Assembly: GCA_035048485.1 (NCBI GenBank)
Contig: CM068590.1
Location: 6,578,329-6,642,328, forward strand
Length of the DNA stretch: 64,000 bases
Direction: 5' to 3'
Origin: Pteria penguin
Lineage: Eukaryota > Mollusca > Bivalvia > Pterioida > Pteriidae
The notes under the pieces are model-generated. The model had not been told where the DNA came from. It saw nothing but the letters and a program-made list of their open reading frames with translations, and did no database searches. Made by a program: the position numbers and the translations under genes. Positions 45,946 to 56,575 of this stretch are shown piece after piece. The first letter of the stretch is position 1; each line of letters begins with the position of its first letter.

Positions 45946-47548
45946 ATGATTTAAATGCATCTTATAAAAGACTAATATCACAAAATGGATTTTTTTAAAT
46001 AATGTTATTCAATTCCAAAATACTACAAAATAGAAAATTTAAGATAAACTTTTTGTAAAAAGTTACATAATATCTGTATTCATCAATGGCGATACATGTA
46101 AATAAAAATAAATCAAAATATTGAATTTTGCCCATTGGGGTTTTTACCTTTTTTAAACAAGGGAAGATAACTCCTGTTAGAGCATTAATATAGCACATAA
46201 CCGAATTTTTTAATCATAAATAAAAATCTAAAACAACATAGATATTCACAGTTGTCACGTCACGTTCACTTAATGTTAGTTTTGAACTGCACATAGCTAT
46301 ATTCCTGGTAAAAGACAGTTTACAAATTTAAAGTGAGGTTTTGTCCAAAAAGTTAATCAAAGCAGATTGCAATCTTCTTCAGAACCAACAAAGGGATTCT
46401 GATGATCCGTTGTCAGTTGCTGTCATAAATAAATTACTTCTACAAAACCTCACTACATGTCTGCACTAAAAAAAAAAATCTGATAAATTTAGGGCTTTAT
46501 CAGAAAGAGTTACAATATTTAGTTTCACATGGAAGTAACATTCGTCAGGCCTTTATGGCGGTTTTTGCTTTTTTTCCATACAAAATATCAAGATATTACT
46601 CATTTACTTCAAGTATAGGCAACTTGGGTTCTCTTTTATGCGTTCATTTTTGTATTAAAATTTTCAAGTAACAAAGTGTTTTATGAAAAAATTGAAATCA
46701 GATTTGGGAAATGTTTATGCAATGTTGTATAAAATACACCAGGTATGTCCACTGTTAAGGTGTCAAGGGTTTCATAAGACTGAGCGATATGTATCCCTTG
46801 GGGCTTTTGTAATGTGCAGTATTAATATAATGATTTCCATATCTATAATAAAAATGTTTTTTGTTATTATTGATAGATGTTTTTATATTTAATGTATTTT
46901 CTGTCTTTAAGAATGGGTAACATTATACATAATATCATTGGAAACACCGAGTAGCTTATTTTCCTGATATTGTCGGAATTCCTGATGGTACCCTCTATGC
47001 ACCCCTTCCCAAGGTCAATAGTATTATTTGCCAAGCTTAATATCTTTATGAGTCGACAAAGTAAGGCGTGACCTTTACTGAATTAACACAAACTTAATCA
47101 ATATGCCCTGCCTTAGAAGAATGATAGCCTTACAGAATGTGAAAAATCGCGAAATCAGCAATTTTTTGTCGGATCCCTATAATGAAAACGCCAGTGACTG
47201 TGTATGAAACAGAATTTCATGTCATGTATTCATTTATTTACAGTATACAAGTTGTTCTTTTTATCTACAGTTTAGAAATGGACTGTCTTTCTCCCTAATA
47301 TTTTGAGCATAAAAATGGCTGAAAATACAGTATTTCCTTATAAATAATTTAGGTCAAAATGTCTTGGATAGATGACGCTTTATTACACTGTCATACATAG
47401 ATATTTCAACAAAATACTTGTAAATGGATTTAACACCCAATGATGGTTCTATATGCAAAATACCATCATGTTCAGTTACATATGCCTGTGGACTGTTTTG
47501 CATGACTATCCGAGACAAGCAATTAATACTAATTAACTGCATCCCAAT
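45946..47548. other. Gene-free interval upstream of copy E
   Basis: No convincing frame or RNA gene. Around 46340-46460, 'aaagtgaggttttgtcc' and 'aaaacctcactac' are short inverted repeats. Confidence 0.3.

Positions 47549-47612
<64 letters not shown>
47549..47612. repeat. (AAT)n-(ATT)n palindromic microsatellite
   Basis: An AAT run turns directly into an ATT run, so the tract can fold on itself. It lies about 90 bp upstream of the copy E ATG, within the likely 5' UTR intron. Confidence 0.9.
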
Positions 47613-47700
47613 TTGATAATTAATTCGATTTAGTAATGTAGCCGTTTTCTTTCTTTGACTATTTTAAGCTTCTTCAATACGTCATTTTGTTTTGTAGAAT

Positions 47701-49275
47701 ATGACAGATTTCCAGCGAGCAGTACCGTGTGACGTCGACAAGTGTGAGAACCCGGCAAAATATCAATGTCTGAATTGCGAGGATGCCCTCTGTATCGGAT
47801 GTAAAGAGAAACACGAGAAGAAAAAATGAACGCACAAGTTTGCGCTATATTCAGAAAGAGAAAAACGAACATGCAAGAGACATAGTGACAATAAAAATGT
47901 ATTTTGGTGCAAGACTTGCCATGACGCATGTTGTGTGCAATACTTCGTAACTTCACATAAGGGGCATGACTTAAAAGAAATTGAAAATGCAATATATGAT
48001 AAGAAAATCAGCGATACTCAAAACTTACAAGGGCCTTTAAAAGAATGTCTGATGCAATGGAAAACTCTTTTGGACGAAGCTAAACAGACGACGACTGGGT
48101 ATGAAAACATCATCGAGCAAATTGACCAAGAATTAGTAGCGCATGCAGATCGTATTCATGGAACCGTAAATGAAGCCTTAGGCAAAGTACGAAGGGAGCT
48201 TAAAGAAATCTGCGAAAATCAGAAAATAGCGCTTCAATCACAAGAGAATGCTATAAATGACAAGTATGAGGAATTAAAAAAGTATATAAAACAACTAGAG
48301 GAATATGTAGAATCAAATGATATCAGTCTATTAGAACACAAGCTCGATATCGCTGATATGAAAGTTCTTCCAACCCTGTCTCAGCAGTCACTTCCCAGTT
48401 ACACTCCTGGCCAAATTGAAAATCAAACAATAACAACCATGATCGGAAAACTTAACATTTCCATTCAAAATTGCACACATGAGGAACCACCACAACAAGC
48501 GTTGGCGTCTATTACGCCATTACTGTCCACTCCAGTAGTAGTATCATCATTTCATCCTGGTTATAATCATTCATTCATCGCCTGTACCTCATCAGGACTG
48601 GCCTGGGTGAAGACCGGGGAACACTGCATACAGCTGATGGACCATGATGGTGCCGTGCTGGATAAAATACACACTGACTTCGAGTTCAGTGAGGTCACAA
48701 TCTCTTCACAGGGACATGTTCTCTTCAGTGACCATAGGGAGAGTCGTATCGTGGCAGTGTCAAAGGGAGCGACAACATTGAGAATAAAACCCTTATTCTG
48801 TACACAGTACATGCCGGGTGGAATATGTTCCCTACCTAATAATGATGTCATCGTGACGTATTTCTGGAAAAACCGAGTAATCCAGTACATTTATGAGGGG
48901 GATATTATACATGAATTTGATACAAATTGGTTTCGTTGTCCATGCAGGGTAGCGGTGAATAAAGTCAACGGGGATCTATACTTTATTGTTACTCATAAAC
49001 TGTTGGCATTTGATAAAGACCACGGACTACGGTACGAGTATAGAGGATCCGATGCCTCATCATTCGACCCGAAGGACATTACTACAGACATCGGTGGCCG
49101 CGTCCTTATTGCTGATGAATGCAACAACAGAATACAGGTCCTGGACAAGGATGGTATGTTCCTCCAGTATATACAGCCGCGTGGACTGAAGAAACCAAAG
49201 AACATAGATGTAGACAATGATGGACACGTATGGATCGTGGAACGGAACGGACAACTGAAAATAGTGAAATATTGA
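47701..49275 (+). pseudogene. B-box/NHL gene copy E, full-length frame with one premature TGA
   Basis: ATG 47701 follows TTTTGTAG, the conserved splice-acceptor-like sequence. The 525-codon frame is colinear with the intact paralogue and ends KIVKY. It is broken once, by TGA at 47827-47829 (codon 43), in B-box 1 where relatives have Arg/Gln; a C-to-T change of CGA would explain it. B-box 2 is also damaged: the usual CCVKC reads CCVQY, losing a zinc ligand. The coiled coil (about 95-210) and propeller (about 285-522) are open. Downstream initiation could give a coiled-coil-NHL protein. It is the only family member on the plus strand, so its unit is inverted, converging with the intact gene at 53783-55396. 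Confidence 0.85.
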
Positions 49276-49480
49276 AGGTGATCCGTGTGGAGTATGAATA
49301 AGAATAACGCATCTTATTGAAAATCAACAACCATTTCATCAGTTCCTTTGTTCTCATTCTATCATTAAAAGTTAAATGTCATAATATAGAATAGTAATTG
49401 CGTATGTTTTAGTAGGGTAGGAAAATGAAAAGAGGGACATACCCATAGCATGGCAATATGTGCAAGAAGGTGTTTTGATG

Positions 49481-49486
49481 AATAAA
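49481..49486 (+). other. Polyadenylation signal of copy E
   Basis: AATAAA about 206 bp after the stop codon of copy E. A second AATAAA occurs at about 49520. Confidence 0.4.
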
Positions 49487-50771
49487 ATATTTTCAATCTT
49501 CATGTGTATTTTGTTTAATAAATACTGAATACTGAATCATATCTTGAACCAGATTACCATGTAGTAATCATATTTCGTAGTTCATGGAATAAAAGGATAA
49601 TGTCGTGTATAGTATAGATAAGTTCACTCAGTCATTACATTATTATGACCGTGACATAATGATGCAAAAATAATGTTTTGGCTGTATTTCCATAAGCATT
49701 TCTTTACTCTGAGCGTAGAAACGATTCAAAGCTATCTGAACCTATAGTTATTTCACTCAGTTTCGATGGCAGTGTTAAAGGGCATGTGAAACTTCATTTT
49801 CTTTTTTCTCGGTTTAATTTAAAATAGCAAAAAGTTGAAAATTCAAAAACCGCGAGGTTGATACGCTTTACCTTCCCACTCATAGCAAATACAGACACAC
49901 ATTAAAAAATTATAAATAATCCTACATATAGAGGAAATTGCTCAATAAGTATCTCAGGTTGAGAAGTCATAAAAATATATAAACACATACAGTAATGTGG
50001 AATAAGATTATGATATCGAAAATACATAGCGGACATGATGTAATTGTGTCTGAGGAAGTTACAATATACACTTCTTATACACGAGTCCCGACTAACAGTC
50101 AGAGGGGAGTAGGTTCACATATATCAACAGTTTGCAAACAGACTTTTATGTATGGACTCTACACATAAAACCAATACCTATTCATTTAAATTAATCACAC
50201 TATTTGTTCCAGATCAATTTCGAAAAGTCTATTCAGCTGCTTTTTGTATGTCAAATAGGGAAGATGAAGTTGTGATTAAATGATTTTAGAATCTGTTAAG
50301 TCAAGGTCACTCTATACTAAAGTAAATATTTTAATGACTGATGATGATAATGCTGGTTGGAATGATGCTAGGTCAGTCTATGAAAAGATTTAGACAAGGC
50401 CCATCATGGAATGCCAACCGCCCTGTTAGTCAGTGTGCAAACATCGAGGAAAAGTCTGCATATGGCGGCATAAAGGCCCCAATACAAGGCTAATAGCCTT
50501 ATGGATGATCTTAGGATCATATTGTCGATGAAAAGACGTCTGACAATTTTAGATCCGGACGAAATGAAGTTATCAAAATATCTTACCCTCCTTTATTTGA
50601 AGTTAGATCATCGTAGAAATTGAGACGAAAAATTCCGCTAGACACTAAATGCTGAAAATTAATTTTCCGAATTAAGATAAAAGTCTCGAATAAGATGTAA
50701 ATTTTTTTCCAAATGTTTTTCCAAGTTTATATTATATGTATGCCTGAGTCACATTTTCGACGTGACTTCTA

Positions 50772-50877
<106 letters not shown>

Positions 50878-51639
50878 TCTAAAACATTAATGCAAGCTCT
50901 AGCGAACTGAACTGAGAAAAAATATATTAACTGATGGGAGTCTTGGTACATCGTCATCCAAGGAAAATTTACGATACAAAATCCGAAGTCGTTACGTTTA
51001 TCATATATGTAGATATGAATATTGTTGTCAATAATTTCAATGTTTAAATACAAAAAACTGTTTCTTTTTCACAAATATTGGCTTTATTCAGTTGAAGCTG
51101 AGATGGATAAACATCAGACATATAATTTTCAAATTCAGGGTTACCTATATTAAAACTGTCATCTAAATAGCTAGAAGTGCCATTAAACATATCAATAAGG
51201 TCGAAACGTCTGCTTTTTTTTTAATATACTGCAGAAAATCCCTTTGTTAACTATAAAAAAATAATACATAAATCTGGTATAAGACGAGTGCAATTACTGT
51301 CCAGGGGAATTCCAATTACTTGTTGATAAATTTTACAATTAAATTGTATATATTGGCCGTCATAAAGGTGTCACATAACTTGTTACAAATCCAAACTTTA
51401 TAAGAGTTATAATGTTATTTAGAGAAAAATCCACATTTAACGTTTTGATTCTCAAATGACAACCAGCGTATTAGACACAACAAATTAGTTTTAATTAAAC
51501 ATATGTTCTATATTTATTATAACCACTAGGCCGGTGTCACTTCTGGTGGAATGATAGTCCCCAAGGACATCATAAGTCTAGTTTTCAGTGCTTTTTACTG
51601 ACATGAAATATATACCTCAAATTTTCAGTCATCAAATCA

Positions 51640-51835
51640 AGTAAATCACTCTAAAAGTAAGGAGTATCTCCCTCATGCATAGCTCTGTCCATAGATAGAT
51701 TCTCTGGTTCACTTTTCGATTATTTTGGCCTCAACACTGCTCTCCATATTTATACATTTTGAGAATTCCAATCATTCGGCCACGAGCATCACTGAAGAGA
51801 CATAACTTGTCGAAATGCGCATATGGTGCACAAAA
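51640..51835 (+). repeat. Hammerhead-bearing dispersed repeat, copy 1
   Basis: About 195 bp are closely similar to the complement of 55642-55835, with shared motifs such as 'aaggagtatctccctcatgc', 'agctctgtcc', 'gattct', 'ggttcac' and 'gagaattccaatcatt', ending in the hammerhead motif. It is probably part of a different Penelope-like or retrozyme-type element. Confidence 0.65.
51784..51831 (+). ncRNA. Type I hammerhead ribozyme
   Basis: All core elements are in order. Stem I is GCATCA (51786-51791) paired with TGGTGC (51824-51829), with one G-T pair. The core CTGAAGA is at 51792-51798. Stem II GACA/TGTC closes the loop TAACT (51799-51811). GAA is at 51812-51814. Stem III is AT/AT with a GCGC tetraloop (51815-51822). 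The cleavage triplet is AUA, with the cut after A51823. The very short stem III is typical of hammerheads in metazoan Penelope-like elements and retrozymes. AUA is an allowed NUH triplet, though often less efficient than GUC or AUC. Confidence 0.85.
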
Positions 51836-52264
51836 TTTAAAGGCATGTGTGTTCTACAATTATGTTACAGAGAGGTATACAAGGGAAAAATCAAATGTGG
51901 AAATTGGACTAGGTATAAAATTTCGTGTATACAGTTTATGTATGATTTCGCCAGAGTTTGTAATCGGTCAAAAGTAATTTGTATTACTATCATGAAAACG
52001 ACACCGCATTATTTTATATGATCTTTGATAGTTATAAGTACAGATGTGTTTAGAAAGCAAACCAGTGGAGCGATGACTATAATTAAATATTAAACCGTGG
52101 TTTATATGGGAGTTTTGCTTGTGTGTGTTATGTGAGGAGCCAGCAAGAGGTTGTTCTTCAATTGCTATTTCAAGACATGGTATTAATAACACATCAGGTG
52201 GATCGAGATTTTCATTTTCACTGATTTTGTATGTCCTCTGGTTTTATGATTTTTGGACTTGTGC

Positions 52265-52857
52265 TTTGGATTTATCCATCATCTCTACATTCCCAAAATA
52301 ATGCAACATTTTAGATTTGACTCTATGATTTTTATTCGAAGTAATAAGCACATTATCAGTATTCATATGTTACCAACGGAATATCGTAATATGGCAAGCT
52401 CGTTCCTCGCGCATATTCCGAGGGCGGAAATATATTACGATATTCAGTCAATAACCTTTACATTATATATCCCTCTGTCGCATTTAATGATAAAATGTTG
52501 AAAGCACAATTTTTGAACAGACTTGATACGACACAACTGGTTATTTTCATTTTCACATACACATAACAATGTGCGTAGTAATTTGACACATTTAATAGTT
52601 TATTACAGTTAGAGAGTCATTCAAGTTTTACTTCGTATCTAGATATTATGTTGTCTTTCGACATTAATGGGCAATTAAACACCTCATTCTATGACGCTTT
52701 CAGTTTCACTATCACAAACTTTCCTTTCGTAGTAACATTCCATCATCGCCCGCATACGGTGTATTCATTTTTCAGTTAATACGTTATTCCAGAGCATGTT
52801 TAAATTACAATGACCTTTCTGAGGGCTTGGTTTGGATTTATCCATCATCTTTACATT
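52265..52857. repeat. 27-bp direct repeats flanking a palindrome-bearing segment
   Basis: 'tttggatttatccatcatct' plus 'ctacatt' or 'ttacatt' at 52265-52291 and 52831-52857 differ at one base. Between them is an imperfect palindrome at about 52376-52442 ('atatcgtaatat' and 'atattacgatat'). The arrangement could mark a duplication or an insertion; no gene lies in the interval. Confidence 0.5.
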
Positions 52858-52869
52858 ATTTGAAATTCA

Positions 52870-53079
52870 CTGTGATGTTCTGTATGTGGCTCCACTAACA
52901 CGCATTGACACGGATCTTGGCGGAAGGAAGTCGTTTGTGTGGGAGGAAACCAGAGTACCCGGGAAAAGCCACGAATTCAGGTTGGTGACAGCCTTACCAT
53001 CCCACCTACCACACCGGGAATCGAACCCGGGTTGCAATGGTGAGAAGCGAGCGCGCTACCAAATGCGCTATCTGGCCTC
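52870..53079 (-). mobile_element. tRNA-derived SINE (family 2)
   Basis: On the minus strand the head contains a near-perfect A-box region (TAGCGCATTTGGTAG, 53056-53070) and B-box GGTTCGATTCCC (53016-53027). The body includes the 'gggaggaaaccagagtaccc' segment common in SINEs of aquatic animals. The tRNA-like part lacks the paired arms of a functional tRNA gene. Confidence 0.8.
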
Positions 53080-53782
53080 CTTTCACGATTGTTCATTGTA
53101 ATATGAACCTTTGACAGCGGACCTTGAAAATGAGCAAGTATTATTCTCCTCTAATAGGAGTTTCCCGCCCAAAATTTTATGATAATAATACATTCAGAGA
53201 CTTCCTGCCAAGAGGTATTTTATAAGTTGTTTCCCAAGTTTTCTTTAGAATTCAAAGTTTTGTATTAGTAAATCTCAGTATATCGTATATAAATTGTATG
53301 AATCATGATATCTTGGAATTGACCTCTATGAATCATTTATCTAGAGTGACTTTTCATGAATATAAAGCTACTTACCCATTACAGAGGAAGGTTACAAATT
53401 TCTTCCTTGCTCTAATTTTTCCCTCATTTTTCTCTTTTGAGTGTGTGTAAATACCTCTTCTGTTATGTTTTGGACAATTATTCGTTTCTAAAATTGGACT
53501 TGTCAATTCAATTTGTCAACAGCATACCGACGAATCGCAGGTCATGTTCACATCATAGATCTCTCACTCTAAATCACCACCCAATGATTAACGCCATCTC
53601 CACAAGATTTAAAAACAATACAAGCAAACAAAACAAACCAAACAACATCAACAAAATCATTAAACAAACAAAAATAAAATTTTTAAAAAATCCCCAAACA
53701 ATAAAAACAAAACCCGGAAATAAATGGTACTTGATTTCCACCATGGTGCATTATTCTTATTCATTTACAACATAGATTGTCT
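53080..53782. other. Downstream flank of the intact gene
   Basis: No gene. Family flank motifs recur ('gattgaaccatagac'-like near 53545, 'gatttccaccatg' near 53733). An A/C-rich tract at 53600-53715 yields a spurious Lys/Asn-rich frame. Confidence 0.4.
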
Positions 53783-55396
53783 TCAGTATTTCACTATTTT
53801 CACCTGTCCTTCATCCTCACCAATCCATACATGTCCCTCGCTATCCAAATCAATGTACCATGGCTCTTCCAGCTCAGGGAATTCTATATACTGGAGGAAC
53901 TCGCCATCCTTGTTCAAGACGTGTATTCTGTTGTTGTGCATATCAGTAATAAGAATGCGACCATAGATGTCTGTAGTAACGTCCCGCGGGTAGAATGATG
54001 AAGCATCTAACCCTGTATACTCGTACCGTAGTCTGTGGTCGTTATCAAATGCCAACAGTTTATTTCCAACTGTGTCAATCACGTATAGATCCTCGTTACC
54101 TTTATTCACAGCCACTCTATAGGGATTGGAAAACAACTCTGGATCAAATTCATGTATAATGTCCCCCTTACTACTGTACTGGATTACTCGATGATCCCAG
54201 TAATATGTCACCACGAAGTCACCATTATTTCGAGAACATAATCCACATGGTGTGTACTTTGTAGAAAATAACACCGTTATTCTCTTTGGCGTCGCTTTCT
54301 TTGACGCTAACACGATACGGTTATTGCCACTGAGGAGAACGTCACCATGTGGAGTGACGGTGACGTCATTGAACACGAAGTCAGTGTGTATTGTATCCAG
54401 TGCGGTTCCATCACGGTCCATCAGCTGTATGCAATATTGATTAGTCGCTACCCAGGCCAGACTTGTTGATGTGGTACAGGCGATGTATGGATAATCATAA
54501 CCAGGATTGAATGATGATAATACTACTGGAGTGGATAGTAATGGCGTAACAGGCGCGGACGCTTGTTGTGATAGTTCTTTACTGCCTGTGACCGGTGCGG
54601 CATTGCTGGAAATTTTCTTTTCGAAATTTTGAATAGAAATGTTTAGTTTTCCAATCATGGTTGCTATACTCGTATTATAAATCTGTCCAGGAATGTAACT
54701 GGGAAGTGGCTGCTGAGATAAGGTTGGAAGAGATTTCATATCGGCAATATCAGGCTTGTCTTCTAATAGACTTATATCATTAATTTTTAGAACTTCCTGT
54801 AGTTGTGCAATATTTCTTTTGAATTCCTCGTGTTTGTTATATATTTCTCTTTCTTGCGCTTGAAGTGCCTTTGTTTGCTCTTCCCTTATTTCTATCAGCT
54901 CCTTCCGTACTTTGTTTAAAACCTTATCTACAGCCTCATGAATACGAGCCGCAAGCGCTATTAATTCCTGATCAATTTTGTGAATGTTGTCTTTATACCC
55001 AGTCGTCATCTGTTTAGCCTCGTCCAAAAGTGTTTTCCATTGCGTTAGACATTCTTGAAAATGTTCTTGGAGGTGTTGCGTTTCGTAGAATTTCTTATCA
55101 CGGATTGCATCTCCAATATCTTCTAATTCATGCCCATTATGTGATGCTATGGAACATTTCACGCAACATGTGTCACGGCAAGTTTTGCACCAAAATACAT
55201 TTTTATTGTTTATGTGACTCTTGCACATCCATTTTCTTCTTTCTGAATATAAGGTAAACTTGTGAGTTTGTCTTTTTTTCTCGTGTTTGTCTTTACACCC
55301 CTTACAAAGAGCATCCTCGCAATTCAGACATTGGTATTTTGCCTGGTTCTCACAGTTGTCGACGTCGCAGGGTACCACTCGCTGGAAATCTGCCAT
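53783..55396 (-). CDS. B-box/coiled-coil/NHL protein (TRIM-like without RING), complete, 537 aa
   Basis: This is the only full-length unbroken member of the local family. The start is ATG 55396 (MADFQRV), conserved in paralogues and preceded by TTTTGTAG, so an upstream 5' UTR exon is likely; the frame happens to stay open 24 codons further. B-box 1: C10, C15, C23, C26, C31, C34, H38, H45. B-box 2: C58, H61, C70, C73, C77/C78, C81, H86, H89. Coiled coil about 95-210, rich in Lys/Glu/Gln. A linker to about 290 precedes NHL-type propeller repeats (VAVNKGNEDLYV, LLAFDNDH, RILITDMHNNRIHVL, WYIDLDSEGHVWIGE). Relatives in animals dimerise through the coiled coil and bind partners or RNA through the propeller. 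With no RING, it probably has no ligase activity of its own. Large RING-less families like this in bivalves are thought to serve immunity. Confidence 0.9.
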   Translation of the reverse strand: MADFQRVVPCDVDNCENQAKYQCLNCEDALCKGCKDKHEKKRQTHKFTLYSERRKWMCKSHINNKNVFWCKTCRDTCCVKCSIASHNGHELEDIGDAIRDKKFYETQHLQEHFQECLTQWKTLLDEAKQMTTGYKDNIHKIDQELIALAARIHEAVDKVLNKVRKELIEIREEQTKALQAQEREIYNKHEEFKRNIAQLQEVLKINDISLLEDKPDIADMKSLPTLSQQPLPSYIPGQIYNTSIATMIGKLNISIQNFEKKISSNAAPVTGSKELSQQASAPVTPLLSTPVVLSSFNPGYDYPYIACTTSTSLAWVATNQYCIQLMDRDGTALDTIHTDFVFNDVTVTPHGDVLLSGNNRIVLASKKATPKRITVLFSTKYTPCGLCSRNNGDFVVTYYWDHRVIQYSSKGDIIHEFDPELFSNPYRVAVNKGNEDLYVIDTVGNKLLAFDNDHRLRYEYTGLDASSFYPRDVTTDIYGRILITDMHNNRIHVLNKDGEFLQYIEFPELEEPWYIDLDSEGHVWIGEDEGQVKIVKY

Positions 55397-55641
55397 ATTT
55401 CTACAAAACAAAATTAAGCTATGTAGAAATCTAACAGTGGTAAAAGAAAGACAATTTCTACATTTCAAAATCGAATTGCAACCATTGGAAGGAGAGGACT
55501 AATTTTTTGACGTAGTTATTTATTATATAACATCAAATTAACGGAAAATTATACAGACTTTATGATGTTGAGGGAGGGAAACACACGCTCCGTCGTTTTA
55601 CTCCGTACAATAAATATAGAACATATATACCTTATAATTTA
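55397..55641. other. 5' UTR intron region of the intact gene
   Basis: The sense strand has the polypyrimidine-rich acceptor just before the ATG. The rest, to the hammerhead repeat, has no frame. Confidence 0.35.
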
Positions 55642-55689
55642 GTGCACCATATGCACATTTCGACAATTTATGTCTCTTCAGTGATGCTC
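55642..55689 (-). ncRNA. Type I hammerhead ribozyme, second copy
   Basis: On the minus strand: stem I GCATCA (from 55687) with TGGTGC (55649-55644), core CTGAAGA, stem II GACA/TGTC with loop TAAAT, GAA, stem III AT/AT with a GTGC tetraloop, cleavage triplet AUA (cut after the A at 55650). It differs from the copy at 51784-51831 only in loops, so all paired and catalytic positions are kept. It sits about 250 bp upstream of the intact B-box/NHL start, on the same strand, probably inside the 5' UTR intron or upstream region. Confidence 0.85.
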
Positions 55690-55850
55690 GTGGTCAAATG
55701 ATTGGAATTCTCAAAATATATAAATATTTGAAGAGCAGTGTTGAAACCAAAATGACGAAAAAGTGAACCAAAGAATCTATCTAAGGACAGAGCTACGCAT
55801 GAGGGAGATACTCCTTAGTTTTAGAGTGATTAACTTATACAAATGAAGGG
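55690..55850 (-). repeat. Hammerhead-bearing dispersed repeat, copy 2
   Basis: Inverted counterpart of 51640-51835, with the same motif order leading into the hammerhead. Confidence 0.65.
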
Positions 55851-56289
55851 TATATATGGAAACGCAGTTGTTTAGACAGATTAATTACCATGTGTTTACG
55901 GTGGTCAAATAGTAGATTAATTCAATAGAGCGATATTTTTGTAAGTTTGCCCCCATAAAGCTTCCGTTTCACGACCATGCTTACTTTGCAATATTTTACC
56001 ACGCGAAGGCCTGGTAACTACATTTTAGGACATATAGCCTGTTAACCTTAAATCATGTAAGCAATGTCCTACATTAAAGTTGTCTAAAACCTGAATATGA
56101 GATGGGAGTACTCAGTTTGTCCCTTGTGTTATAAACCATGAGCTGGTTGTCTTCATGTCGCTGCAATAGAAAATCACTTTTATTTCTGTCGTTATTTTCA
56201 ATGGTGATTATATTTCAAATTTAATACATGCTTGGCTTGCGACTGACAATTCCCGGTTTCGAGTCATGCCAATATATCCTATCTTGTAG
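55851..56289. other. Upstream region of the intact gene, module deleted
   Basis: It aligns with the upstream flanks of copies A, C and D on both sides, but near 56100 the sequence jumps from 'acctgaatatga' to 'gatgggagtactcag'. About 450 bp present in the other units, including the IRF-like and kappaB-like sites, are missing. Confidence 0.5.
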
Positions 56290-56575
56290 ATTAGACAGTA
56301 AAAACGGAGGACCTCTATCACATCCTTAACTGCAAAGGCTGCGTCTGCCTGATGCAATGCACAGAAATTTGGACCGATGCAATAGAATCATTCGAAGCAG
56401 TGAGGTTTCTTTTAAAACATGTAACCAATATCGTGACAAGGAGCCTTGGTTTGTGTAATCGCACATTCTCGGGCCTTTTTGGCAGGTGAGGATTTTCCAA
56501 GTATGCGACTGAAATACCGTGAATGTGAGATCTCGGTTCGGTCTCATCAATGAGACAGCACACCGACCGGCCACT
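56290..56575 (-). repeat. Decayed SINE family 1 copy
   Basis: It follows the body of the complete SINE at 17084-17363 ('gcgtctgcctgatgca', 'cgaagcagtgaggttt', 'gtgacaaggagccttggttt', 'gagatctcggttcgg') with many changes, and the tRNA-like head is mostly lost. Confidence 0.55.

Noticed and set aside
47827..47829. TGA in B-box/NHL copy E as a selenocysteine codon
   Set aside because: Paralogues have Arg or Gln here, not Cys; a single C-to-T change explains it and B-box 2 is damaged as well.
47630..47992. Minus-strand frame of 120 codons at the 5' end of copy E
   Set aside because: Antisense shadow of B-box 1/2 coding sequence; similar shadows appear opposite every family copy.
53016..53079. 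tRNA gene on the minus strand
   Set aside because: Good A- and B-boxes, but it is the head of SINE family 2; the acceptor stem cannot be closed.
53437..53775. 112-codon plus-strand Lys/Asn-rich frame
   Set aside because: Composition reflects an A/C-rich tract in a gene-family flank; no relatives in the other flanks.
56318..56574. Two ~80-codon minus-strand frames
   Set aside because: They lie within a decayed SINE family 1 copy.
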